From NCBI RefSeq assembly GCF_021440195.1, contig NZ_JAJTSZ010000001.1, positions 1,054,001-1,118,000 on the forward strand: DNA of 64,000 nucleotides, in the 5' to 3' direction. Under the pieces are notes generated by a model. That model was given only the letters and a program-made list of their open reading frames with translations, was not told the origin of the DNA and made no database searches. The stretch comes from Dyadobacter sp. CY356. GTDB lineage: Bacteria; Bacteroidota; Bacteroidia; Cytophagales; Spirosomataceae. Made by a program: the position numbers and the translations under genes. Below, one piece after another: positions 27,247-35,524 of this stretch (position 1 is the stretch's first letter; each line of letters starts with the position of its first letter).

Positions 27247-30200
27247 ATGAGGCACCTTTTCAAAAACATATTCAGATTTGCAGGATTTAGCATTGCTTTT
27301 TTTGCTATCGTGTTGTTATGTATTCACTTTTGGTTCAAATACAATTCTGAAAGAACCATTGAACAGCTGATCAGTTGGGGCTCGCGGGGACAGCTCAAAT
27401 GTTCCATTGAAAAGATCGAAACCAATTATTTTCATAATGCAATCCATGTGCAGGGGATCAGTATTTTTACGGTCAATTCTTCCAGACAAGCAACCAGTTA
27501 TAAATTCAATGTTAAGGATTTCCATTTCCGGACACGTTCCAGATGGGACCTTTTTGTACACAGGCAGTTGCTGATTGATTCTATCGTTTTCAACAACCCG
27601 GAAATCATCATTGGAAAAAGGAAGTCCTTGCAAACAGACAGTACCAATAAAATTGCTTTACTGGACGATCTTGAAAAACTGTACAGCTCCATCTATAAAT
27701 CGCTGGATGTGCTTAATCTTCAATTGTTTAAGATCAATGATGGCAAGCTCCTCGTTAGGGATGAAGATAAATTTTCCAGATCTCCGCTTATCGTAAACCA
27801 CATTCATTTTTCCATCCATAAAATGAAAATTGGTTCGGCACACGAACAAGATTCTTCCCGGTTTATATTTTCTGAACGGGTCAAGCTCCGCATTGCAGAC
27901 CAGAAAATTATTCTTCCTGATAATAAAGGCAATATCACTTTCAAGGAGCTTCTGATCGATTCAAAAGAAAAGCTGGTGCGACTTTCCGGAGCAACAGTCC
28001 GTATTTTGCCTTCCATGGGTCAAAAAAATAGCCTGGATCTTAAAGCAAAGAAACTAAGTTTTCTGGGTTTGGATTTTAATTTATTATACCAGAAACAGAT
28101 CGTGAAGGCCGATTCTGTTTTTCTTGAAAATCCGGTTATTACTTCTGAACTTTTTGTTGGAGGAAAAGCAAGAAAAAGTGAAAATGACAAAAAGGCTTTG
28201 TTTGATAGTACTTTAAACCAGTTGCCGGTCGCTTTTAATATTGGCCATGTAGTGATGCAAAATGGCGGTATGGATCTGATTCTGCATCAGGCAGGAAAAA
28301 TAACACGGTTTTCTGCGAATAATGACAATGTCAGTATTTCCGGTTTTCATCTGAATGATTCCGGCAAAAAAGAGCTGAGTATCGGTGGCTTTCATTATAC
28401 GATCAGGAACTACAACGGTTTTTTACCCGATAGTATTCTTCAACTGAAATTTGACAGTCTTCAATTTATCAATGATAAAATTGTCCTTCATAATCTGGTC
28501 GCTGCAACGCCGCGTAACGGGCGCAACAAAGTCTTAAGAAATTATCTTATACCGCGTTTTGAGATCACAGGGATGGACTGGCTCACTTTTATTTTCCAGA
28601 ATAATTTCAAAGCGCGTGAGGCTGTAATGTATCAGCCCATTCTTCGATCGGTGCAAAATGATCTTTTGAATTCAGCATCTGTACGCAGTTCAAAACGATC
28701 TGTATATCAAAATCTGTCGCTGATGGATAAGATTATTGATCTTGAAAAACTAAGGATTGTAGATGGTGATGTAAGCTTAAAACGCGGCGGTGTGCTGGAC
28801 TTGCGACTTCAAAAACTGAATCTGAGCTTTCATGTAGGAAAACTGGGTAAAGCAAGAACACCCGATGAATTGGTTGGTTCTGTCAGGCAACTGTCATTTG
28901 GAACTGCCGCGGTCTCTACGCCCTCCGTGATCGTTACTACGGGCCCGTCCGTCTTTAATGAAATTGGACAAAAACTTGTTTTTGACAGTATTAAGGTTGA
29001 TACAAAAAATGGCGATATCGGCGGGATATTTAAGAAGGTTGAGGTTCAGGATTTTTCTTATGAAAATAATCAGCTCGATATAAGCAGGTTACAGTGGGAG
29101 GAGGGCTCGGTATCTATGGATGTTACAGGTTCCGGGGCGGCACCGGAGGTGAAATCAAGCCGGACGCTTTGGTTTTTTATTGAACAAATGAGCGGAAACA
29201 ATACAAAGCTGTTTTTTACGGGAAAAGGCATGAAGGCCGAAGTCAATCTGGAAAATCTTTCTGCAAACAAAATTTCAAGAGAAAAAGGCAGTTCGCTGCA
29301 AACAGAAGGTCTTCGTGCCCTGGGAATCAATGCCAGTGTCGACACGCCTGGAGGGCATTTGCAGCTGGGTATTTTTGACATAAGGGATCAGGAAAATTCA
29401 ACGGTTCGTGACATTGTTTATCACCGTCAAAATCCGGAGGATAGTTTACTTGTCAATATTCCGGTTCTTGGTTTTAAGCCATATCTGGAACAGACGATTC
29501 TGAGCAAAAAGCTGACAATTGATTCAGTTAATGTGGTTGAGCCACATGTTGTATTTTCCACCCGGAATGTTGACCGGAAAGACTTATTAAATTCCAGGCC
29601 AATTGCTTTACCTCATTTGAATATCAATGCAATTGCTGTCCATGATGGGAATTTTCAGGCACAAATGGCCGGCGACAGTATCTTGGTTAATCATATTTCT
29701 ATTTCTTCCAAAAATATAAAAACACAGCAGGATAAATCCCTTCTGGCTGACAGGATCCGGGTGGAGACGAATGCTGTTTTGCTTACTAAAAGCAGTGGTG
29801 AGCGGGCATTTACAGACGGGAATTTATCAGCTGATCTGGATCATTTTAAATACGATCCGGTACTTAAATCCTGGGCTACGCAGCTTGATAAACTTGAAAC
29901 GGACCGCATTTATTTCAGCAAAAATGATGCTGATAAATACATACGGATGTCGGCGGAAAAATTAAAACTTGAAGATCTTGCTGCAAACCAGTATGATTTT
30001 GATGAAGGTTTGTCCTGGATAGTCAACCGCTCCGGTGCCCGTTTGCAAGTGGGATCAGTGGATCTGCAAACAGAAAAAACTTTTATTGGATTAGACGGAC
30101 TGAGTTTTGACGGGAAAAAGCACAAGGCTATAATACAATCATTTTCATTAAATCCGGCAGTAAGCAGGTCGGATTTTTATGCCAACCGGGTATACCGCAA

Positions 30201-31080
30201 GATTTATCTGACAACAAAAACCGGCGAAATCCGCATGGAAGGTTTGGAGCTTAGAAAACAGGGACTGCAAATCGCTTATGCCGGCGTTGATCACGCCGCA
30301 ATGACAATTTATGCTGACAAAATGAAAAAGTTTGATCCCTCCGTGATCCAGCCTTTACCCATAGCTGCTCTGACCAAAATAGGTTTCCCGTTTCATATTG
30401 ATCAGGTTCAGCTTCAAAATGCCCGGGTTCATTACACAGAGCTGAATCCAGTTTCGAAAGATACCGGAAGTGTAAATTTTTCCAATGTCAATGCCAGCAT
30501 CAATCATGTTTCCTCATACACAACAGCTGGGCAGGATAGTCTGCATGCAGCGGTTTCGGCTTTGTTTTTAGATAAAATGCAATTGAAGGTGATGATGAGC
30601 CAGTCGTACCAGGACACGTTGGGTGGCCTTCGGCTGGATGTTGAACTTGGCCCGGGAAAACTTACTGAGCTCAATCCATTTCTCGCTCCGCTGCTTTCTG
30701 CCAGGGTCAGATCAGGTGTTCTTGACTCTTTGCAAATGACTGCTTTTGGAAATGATTATGTTTCAAAGGGTAGTATGAAACTGCATTACCATCATCTGAA
30801 AGCAGATCTGCTGGATTCTGGTAGGGTGGACCAGCAAAGATTCCGCACGCGGCTGATCGGTTTTGTTGCCAATAAAATTGCGATAAGAAATAAAAATACA
30901 AAGAAAGAAGCATCATTTATTTTTGTCAGAAACAGACAAAAACCAGTGATCGTCTATTTCCTGCGTATGGTGGTAGGTGGAAGCGCAGGCGTCATTGCGC
31001 CGGTCACCAATATTATTTTTAAAAAACAGTACAAAAAGAAAATTCAGGATGTACCCGGGAATGCGGTGTTGGTTTTGTAA
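27247..31080 (+). CDS. AsmA-like (DUF748-type) giant envelope protein
   Basis: 1277 residues with one N-terminal membrane segment (about 9-29) and no further helices until the end. The body is a long series of beta strands with recurring patterns such as IDSIVFNNPEIIIGK, VLNLQLFKINDGKLLVRD and KADSVFLENPVITSELFV. These are the signature of AsmA/TamB-like repeating beta-groove proteins that bridge the inner and outer membranes and are thought to carry lipids. The C-terminal MVVGGSAGVIAPVTNIIF element is often seen in this family. A role in envelope lipid transport is inference from the fold. The following esterase gene starts 76 bp later. Confidence 0.75.
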   Translation: MRHLFKNIFRFAGFSIAFFAIVLLCIHFWFKYNSERTIEQLISWGSRGQLKCSIEKIETNYFHNAIHVQGISIFTVNSSRQATSYKFNVKDFHFRTRSRWDLFVHRQLLIDSIVFNNPEIIIGKRKSLQTDSTNKIALLDDLEKLYSSIYKSLDVLNLQLFKINDGKLLVRDEDKFSRSPLIVNHIHFSIHKMKIGSAHEQDSSRFIFSERVKLRIADQKIILPDNKGNITFKELLIDSKEKLVRLSGATVRILPSMGQKNSLDLKAKKLSFLGLDFNLLYQKQIVKADSVFLENPVITSELFVGGKARKSENDKKALFDSTLNQLPVAFNIGHVVMQNGGMDLILHQAGKITRFSANNDNVSISGFHLNDSGKKELSIGGFHYTIRNYNGFLPDSILQLKFDSLQFINDKIVLHNLVAATPRNGRNKVLRNYLIPRFEITGMDWLTFIFQNNFKAREAVMYQPILRSVQNDLLNSASVRSSKRSVYQNLSLMDKIIDLEKLRIVDGDVSLKRGGVLDLRLQKLNLSFHVGKLGKARTPDELVGSVRQLSFGTAAVSTPSVIVTTGPSVFNEIGQKLVFDSIKVDTKNGDIGGIFKKVEVQDFSYENNQLDISRLQWEEGSVSMDVTGSGAAPEVKSSRTLWFFIEQMSGNNTKLFFTGKGMKAEVNLENLSANKISREKGSSLQTEGLRALGINASVDTPGGHLQLGIFDIRDQENSTVRDIVYHRQNPEDSLLVNIPVLGFKPYLEQTILSKKLTIDSVNVVEPHVVFSTRNVDRKDLLNSRPIALPHLNINAIAVHDGNFQAQMAGDSILVNHISISSKNIKTQQDKSLLADRIRVETNAVLLTKSSGERAFTDGNLSADLDHFKYDPVLKSWATQLDKLETDRIYFSKNDADKYIRMSAEKLKLEDLAANQYDFDEGLSWIVNRSGARLQVGSVDLQTEKTFIGLDGLSFDGKKHKAIIQSFSLNPAVSRSDFYANRVYRKIYLTTKTGEIRMEGLELRKQGLQIAYAGVDHAAMTIYADKMKKFDPSVIQPLPIAALTKIGFPFHIDQVQLQNARVHYTELNPVSKDTGSVNFSNVNASINHVSSYTTAGQDSLHAAVSALFLDKMQLKVMMSQSYQDTLGGLRLDVELGPGKLTELNPFLAPLLSARVRSGVLDSLQMTAFGNDYVSKGSMKLHYHHLKADLLDSGRVDQQRFRTRLIGFVANKIAIRNKNTKKEASFIFVRNRQKPVIVYFLRMVVGGSAGVIAPVTNIIFKKQYKKKIQDVPGNAVLVL

Positions 31081-31156
31081 AAAAATATTTTTTCAAACTG
31101 ATAAAAGTAAACCCTGGTTATTAAAGTTACATTCAATTATTACCTTTTTTAGATCG

Positions 31157-32005
31157 ATGATACATTCTTTTCTAATGATAGGGCAGTCCAATATGGCGGG
31201 ACGTGGTTACCTAAAAGATGTGGCCCCTATATATGATGAACACATTAAAGTGCTGATTAATGGGCGCTGGCAAACCATGACAGAACCTGTAAGCCATGAC
31301 AGGCCGATGTCAGGTGTTAGTCTGGCCGCTACATTTGCAGGAGCTTTTCGCCTTCAAAATCCTGAGCAGCAAATTGGATTAATTCCCTGCGCCGATGGTG
31401 GCACAAGCCTTGATGACTGGGCAGTAGAAGGTGCGCTTTTTGAAAATGCTGTTTCCCAGGCTAAGCTTGCCCAGCGCGAAAGTAAGTTGGCTGGTATTTT
31501 ATGGCATCAGGGAGAAAATGACAGTTTTTCGGGTCTTTCGGGCCAATATTATCAGAAGTTAAGTGTAATTGTGGACGCACTGCGCCTCGCGCTAAATGCC
31601 GGTGATATTCCATTCATTGCCGGAGGTTTGGGTGATTTTCTGAGCGGGGGCAGATATGGCCAATATTTTACTGAATATCAGAAGGTAAACCAGGCACTTT
31701 TGCATTTCGCTGATACAAAGCCAAACTGCTATTTTGTATCCGCAGCCGGGCTGGGCGCCAATCCTGACGATCTTCATTTCAATGCAGATTCACTTCGAAT
31801 ATTTGGTTTTCGTTATTTTGAAGCATGGCAGCATCAGAAAAATGTATTGACAGAACTTCCGGATGAAAAAGCTATTGTTAGTACCATCGTCAGCAGGCCG
31901 CTGACAAAAAATGAAAAGATTGCTTTACTGAAAAACAGCTTTGCCGGCGGTGTATTGTCGGAAGATGATTTTGAATCGGAGATGAAAAAGTTAGAACAGT
32001 TATGA
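31157..32005 (+). CDS. SGNH-type (sialate O-acetylesterase-like) hydrolase with SHOCT-like tail
   Basis: The frame is open from 30977, but that part overlaps the AsmA-like gene; the ATG at 31157 gives 282 residues. The nucleophile block is FLMIGQSNMAGRG (S12), block CADGGTSLDDW follows, and ILWHQGENDS gives the family WHQGE motif. The His of the triad is probably in NPDDLHFNADS. These match the SASA carbohydrate esterase family. There is no signal peptide, so it should be cytoplasmic, unlike many family members. The last 35 residues (TKNEKIALLKNSFAGGVLSEDDFESEMKKLEQL, split here as two blocks) look like a SHOCT short helical domain. The acetylated substrate is unknown. Confidence 0.85.
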   Translation: MIHSFLMIGQSNMAGRGYLKDVAPIYDEHIKVLINGRWQTMTEPVSHDRPMSGVSLAATFAGAFRLQNPEQQIGLIPCADGGTSLDDWAVEGALFENAVSQAKLAQRESKLAGILWHQGENDSFSGLSGQYYQKLSVIVDALRLALNAGDIPFIAGGLGDFLSGGRYGQYFTEYQKVNQALLHFADTKPNCYFVSAAGLGANPDDLHFNADSLRIFGFRYFEAWQHQKNVLTELPDEKAIVSTIVSRPLTKNEKIALLKNSFAGGVLSEDDFESEMKKLEQL

Positions 32006-32012
32006 TACGATC

Positions 32013-32036
32013 CGGCAGAATTTTACCATTCTGCCG
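32013..32036. terminator. Bidirectional hairpin at the end of two converging genes
   Basis: Nine-base arms (32013-32021 and 32028-32036) with a six-base loop; the stop codon of the minus-strand gene lies inside the hairpin. T-rich bases flank the second arm. Confidence 0.65.
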
Positions 32037-32547
32037 ACTTTTCATTCAGATTCTGTCCTGAACTGAAATCCTTGCCAATAAACAGGGCGTACTCCAGGTT
32101 GATTCCCATCCCGACTGTGCCCTCTTTCAACTTTAAGAAAATTCTTTCCAGATACATCTTCTTGCCGTTGACAGTGGTGTAAACCTTCGGTTTTCCAGCC
32201 TTGTCAAGCATCATGTAAAACTTCACTTTTTTCGAAGCTGCCAGCTCCATTTCATAAAAGTTTAGTGATAACTCTGTGGTTTTCATACCAAACGCAAGTG
32301 CTTTTTGTATGCTCGTAAGAGGCATCTTCTCACCGCCATCGGCGTAGGCAATTTTGAAAATGTCCACAGGTTCTTCCGCAACAATCGCACCATTTTTCAG
32401 ATTGGCATTGTAAACAAACGTATTATGATTGTCGCTATGCTGAATAAAAAACAAACGTTTTTCATCGGGTGCCGGAACGGGATATCCTTTTTGAGCATAT
32501 GCGCCGGTCCAGCCGGTTAGCAAAATTATAAGTAGTACATATTTCAT
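32023..32547 (-). CDS. Secreted hypothetical protein, 174 aa
   Basis: A signal peptide (MKYVLLIILLTGWTGAYAQ) precedes a mature part of about 155 residues. It contains LFFIQHSDNHNTFVYNANLK, a VDIFKIAYADGGE segment and a beta-rich end. The arrangement recalls DUF4833-type proteins, which have the start of the mature region RLFYIQRSxNxNTVVY as I remember it; I assign that only tentatively. It is probably periplasmic. The gene is transcribed towards the esterase gene, sharing its terminator. Confidence 0.7.
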   Translation of the reverse strand: MKYVLLIILLTGWTGAYAQKGYPVPAPDEKRLFFIQHSDNHNTFVYNANLKNGAIVAEEPVDIFKIAYADGGEKMPLTSIQKALAFGMKTTELSLNFYEMELAASKKVKFYMMLDKAGKPKVYTTVNGKKMYLERIFLKLKEGTVGMGINLEYALFIGKDFSSGQNLNEKSAEW

Positions 32548-32927
32548 CGGTTCATTTTTTTATATAATTCCATGGCTTGCTACTAAAAAACTCCCACGGT
32601 TCTCTAACGGGAGTTGCCCCTAATTTACAAATAAAATTTTCGAACAAAGTTATTTTTTGAATGGCTTATTTTTTATGCTGCTTGTGTTATAAAGACGGAT
32701 TAAATAGTGCTTTGAATAATAACTGGCACCTTGACGAAGGAGATTTTTATTAAGATTGTCATCAAAATTAAAGCAGGGTAAATTAAATATTCGGATGATT
32801 TTTTTAAGTTACAATTTACTAAAATCGAGAAGATCATCGTGATAGTATTTAAGCTTCCCTGGTCCTCTTAAAATAAAAAATGGCTCTTTCGAGCAAGTCG
32901 AAAGAGCCATTTCATGATATAGTCAGG
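32548..32927. other. Intergenic region with terminator, 380 bp
   Basis: Apart from the terminator at 32878-32912 and a weak 7-base hairpin (aactccc/gggagtt, 32589-32615) in the leader of the 174-residue gene, I see nothing. The region is AT-rich. Confidence 0.5.
32878..32912 (-). terminator. Strong terminator of the carboxylesterase gene
   Basis: Perfect 15-base arms (32878-32892 and 32898-32912) with a 5-base loop; on the minus strand it is followed by a T run (ttttttattt). It ends 16 bp after the esterase stop codon. Confidence 0.85.
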
Positions 32928-34565
32928 TTAGTTTTTTGCAGCCATTGCATCCATCAGCACATAACGCCCTCTGTGTTTTTCAGTTTCCAGGCGGCTGTTT
33001 ACATCCAGATACATGTAGTGGGCATCACCTTCGCCTTTCACCGGCAACCATTCCGGCAGGCCTTTGCCATTAGGATTTGTTGTTTTAATAAAATTGGCAA
33101 AATATGCCTGCATCGTTTCGGACACTTTGTGATCTTCCGGAGTCCAGGCGTACACTTTATTCAATGATAGATTTCCCATTGCATATTCAATTTCCGCAGA
33201 ATGTACCGCACCTTTTGGCAATGGAGCTTTTGCAGCCGCAGGTTCTGTACTTTTGGAAACTCCGCCGGCAAGGTTGGCTGATATATTTCCCATTTCAGCA
33301 TTCATAGCAGGGCGGGGACGGCCGTATAAATACCGGTAAACTGGCTTTCCACCTCCGGTTTTGCTCTGCATATCGATCCATTTCCAGGTACCGAAACCAA
33401 TGAAACGGTCGCCGGCAAGGTCAGTGGCTACCTGCTCAACTTCCGCATCAGAGGAAGCAGCATATTCTTTTAAAACTTTATCTGCCTGCTCTCCAAACAT
33501 TTTCTGCACTGCTTTCGTATAATTTTCAAGTGTTGGTGCTTCCTTGCCCAGTATCATTCTGTAATTCATTTCTTCTGAATTCCATCCGGCCAGTAGAGGT
33601 ACCTGCGATTGTTTGCCAGCCTGAAATGTTTTCAAAGGAGGCTCTGTGAAAAAGTAGCCATCCACTGCGGAAAGAAATCTGGAAACACCCGCGCCTGCTG
33701 TTGCTTTTAACAGATCTTCCGAAGATATCGCCCGCATTTCTGCGAGCGTTTTTTTGCCAACCTGTTCGTTGAATTTTGCACCGGCATGTTCAGCTTGCGC
33801 CAATGGCACCGGAGGAAGCGTACCCAGAACAGATCCACTTTCACCGATAGCAGCTGAAAATAAATTTTTGGAAAGCGGCGAAGCCATTAATGCACTCACT
33901 GAAAGTGATCCGGCAGATTCTCCTGCGATTGTAACTCTTTCAGGATCACCGCCAAAAGCTGCAATATTTTGTTTCACCCAGGCCAGTGCCGCAGCCTGAT
34001 CCAGATATCCGTAGTTTCCAGAAGCATGGTGCGGGGATTCTTTGGTAAGATCTTCTGATGCATAAAAACCAAATACGCCCAGACGATAGTTCACAGTCAG
34101 AGTTACGATACCTTTTGTGGCCATACTTTCTCCATCATAACGGCCCTCAGAACCGTCGCCGGCCACAAAACCACCGCCATAAAAGTAAACCAGGACGGGA
34201 AGTTTTTCGCTGGCCGACTTGGCAGGCGTCCAGACGTTCAGGTAAAGACAATCTTCACTCATACCATCCGAACGAAAACCCATATCGCCAAAAACAGGAT
34301 TCTGCATGGCGCGCGGACCAAACTTGTCGGCTTTGCGAACGCCCTGCCAGTTCCTAACAGGCTGCGGTTCGCGCCAGCGGAACTGGCCAACCGGAGGAGC
34401 TGCAAAGGGAATTCCCTTAAATGCCCTGATGCCTGTGGATTCGGTTACACCTTCAAGGGTTCCATGAATGGTTTTGGCCTGGGGGGCCGCCGTTTTTTTA
34501 GATTGCGCCGTCGCGGCCTGCATGATTTGCAGGGCAAGCAGCATGGTGATAAAAATTGTTTTCAT
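32928..34565 (-). CDS. Type-B carboxylesterase family protein, secreted
   Basis: 545 residues with a signal peptide (MKTIFITMLLALQIMQAATAQ). Alpha/beta hydrolase of the carboxylesterase type: the oxyanion-hole YGGGF at 129-133, the nucleophile S217 in GESAGS, and EDCLYLNVW at 104-112, the usual family signature. The acid residue is probably in NSEEMNY, and the His is in VHSAEIEY near the C-terminus. It should hydrolyse carboxylic esters in the periplasm; the physiological ester is unknown. The gene diverges from the Nudix-type regulator at 34706 with a shared 140-bp region containing repeated gacaatct sites, so it is a likely target of that regulator. Confidence 0.92.
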   Translation of the reverse strand: MKTIFITMLLALQIMQAATAQSKKTAAPQAKTIHGTLEGVTESTGIRAFKGIPFAAPPVGQFRWREPQPVRNWQGVRKADKFGPRAMQNPVFGDMGFRSDGMSEDCLYLNVWTPAKSASEKLPVLVYFYGGGFVAGDGSEGRYDGESMATKGIVTLTVNYRLGVFGFYASEDLTKESPHHASGNYGYLDQAAALAWVKQNIAAFGGDPERVTIAGESAGSLSVSALMASPLSKNLFSAAIGESGSVLGTLPPVPLAQAEHAGAKFNEQVGKKTLAEMRAISSEDLLKATAGAGVSRFLSAVDGYFFTEPPLKTFQAGKQSQVPLLAGWNSEEMNYRMILGKEAPTLENYTKAVQKMFGEQADKVLKEYAASSDAEVEQVATDLAGDRFIGFGTWKWIDMQSKTGGGKPVYRYLYGRPRPAMNAEMGNISANLAGGVSKSTEPAAAKAPLPKGAVHSAEIEYAMGNLSLNKVYAWTPEDHKVSETMQAYFANFIKTTNPNGKGLPEWLPVKGEGDAHYMYLDVNSRLETEKHRGRYVLMDAMAAKN

Positions 34566-34599
34566 TTCCGGAATTGCATATTTATATACATGTTAGGTA

Positions 34600-34687
34600 A
34601 GACAATCTGATCAATAAAATCTATATTGTCTCATTATGGAACAATAATAAAAAATTATTTTGACAATCTTTCTTTTTTCTAACTTGC
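34600..34687. promoter_or_regulatory. Candidate operator and promoter of the Nudix regulator
   Basis: The motif gacaatct occurs at 34601-34608 and 34662-34669, and attgtct (its inverse) at 34625-34631, making an inverted repeat (agacaat / attgtct, 18-base spacer) plus a third half-site. A TTTG at 34658-34661 and a weak -7-like TAACTTGC at 34680-34687 (spacing about 18) could be the promoter of the regulator gene; the third half-site would lie within it. This suggests autoregulation, but it rests on short motifs. Confidence 0.4.
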
Positions 34688-34705
34688 ACATCAAATTTTA
34701 ATATA

Positions 34706-35443
34706 ATGACCGAGGAAAAAGTCAGATTAGAGCAGAATTCAGAAGGAGCCGGTTATTTGCCCGGACTAGCCATGGATTTTGTAATTTTTGGATTTGATCA
34801 ATACCAGCTGAAAATTTTGCTGCTTGAATACCGCAATACCAGTCTTTTTGCTCTGCCCGGCGGATTTGTAAAAGAAAACGAAAATATGAATGATGCTGCG
34901 CGGCGCGTGCTTAGAGAGCGGACGGGACTTTCGGATATATACCTGGATCAATTTTACACATTCGGAGATCTGGCACGTTACGATCAGGCTCCGCTGCGAA
35001 CAATCATGCAGGCAAAAGGTATGAATCCTACCGATGATCACTGGCTTTTAAGACGTTTTGTTTCTGTGGGTTATTATGCGCTGATCGATTTTAGCAAGGC
35101 AGCCCCAACCCCTGATCCACTTGCTGATACATGCATCTGGTACACGCTGGAAAATCTGCCAGCGCTGATGCTCGACCATAATACAATTGTGCATAAAGCA
35201 TTGCAAACTTTAAGAGCTGATCTTGACCGAAAACTGGGCGGTTATGATAGCTGGGCCGCGCCGCTGCTACCCAAGGCCTTCACGATGGCCGAACTGCAAA
35301 AATTGTATGAAACCATACTTGGACAACAGCTGCGAAGGTCAGGTTTTCAACGCAAAATGCTCAGTCTTGATATTTTGGAAAGGCTTGAAAAACAATATAG
35401 CGGTGGTGCTCATAAAGCACCCTATTTATATCAGTTTAAATAG
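34706..35443 (+). CDS. Nudix-domain transcriptional regulator (NrtR/AraR-like)
   Basis: 245 residues. The N-terminal Nudix fold (about 20-150) has the Nudix box at 52-75 (GGFVKENEN, AARRVLRERTGL). Compared with the catalytic consensus Gx5Ex7REUxEExGU it lacks the RE and EE residues, so it is probably not a hydrolase. The C-terminal region (about 190-245, FTMAELQKLYETILGQ, RRSGFQRKML) is a winged helix. This architecture is that of NrtR and the Bacteroidota AraR regulators, which sense ADP-ribose or sugars through the degenerate Nudix fold. It diverges from the carboxylesterase gene, its most likely target. The ligand is unknown. Confidence 0.88.
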   Translation: MTEEKVRLEQNSEGAGYLPGLAMDFVIFGFDQYQLKILLLEYRNTSLFALPGGFVKENENMNDAARRVLRERTGLSDIYLDQFYTFGDLARYDQAPLRTIMQAKGMNPTDDHWLLRRFVSVGYYALIDFSKAAPTPDPLADTCIWYTLENLPALMLDHNTIVHKALQTLRADLDRKLGGYDSWAAPLLPKAFTMAELQKLYETILGQQLRRSGFQRKMLSLDILERLEKQYSGGAHKAPYLYQFK

Positions 35444-35459
35444 CTGGATTTTTCAAAAT

Positions 35460-35524
35460 AATGACGCTTACTTTTTTCATTGACTAAGTCAATATTTGTA
35501 ATCGATTATCTGATCAGCGTCATT
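35460..35524. terminator. Possible nested hairpin between converging genes
   Basis: Outer arms aatgacgct (35460-35468) and agcgtcatt (35516-35524) enclose an inner inverted repeat attgac/gtcaat (35479-35493). It fills the gap between the Nudix regulator and the exonuclease gene, ending right at the latter's stop codon. The wide outer loop makes it uncertain. Confidence 0.35.

Noticed and set aside
27247-31080. Several open frames on the opposite strand and in other frames inside the AsmA-like gene
   Set aside because: They lie wholly within a long, well-supported gene and show no family features; they are shadows of coding DNA.
30977-31156. Extended N-terminus of the SGNH esterase starting inside the AsmA-like gene
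   Set aside because: It would overlap the previous gene by about 100 bp and adds a basic, featureless leader; the SGNH nucleophile block normally sits near the N-terminus, which fits the ATG at 31157.
32589-32615. Seven-base hairpin in the leader of the 174-residue gene, considered as a riboswitch
   Set aside because: Too short and unlike any riboswitch core I know; the paired arms are not supported by a wider structure.
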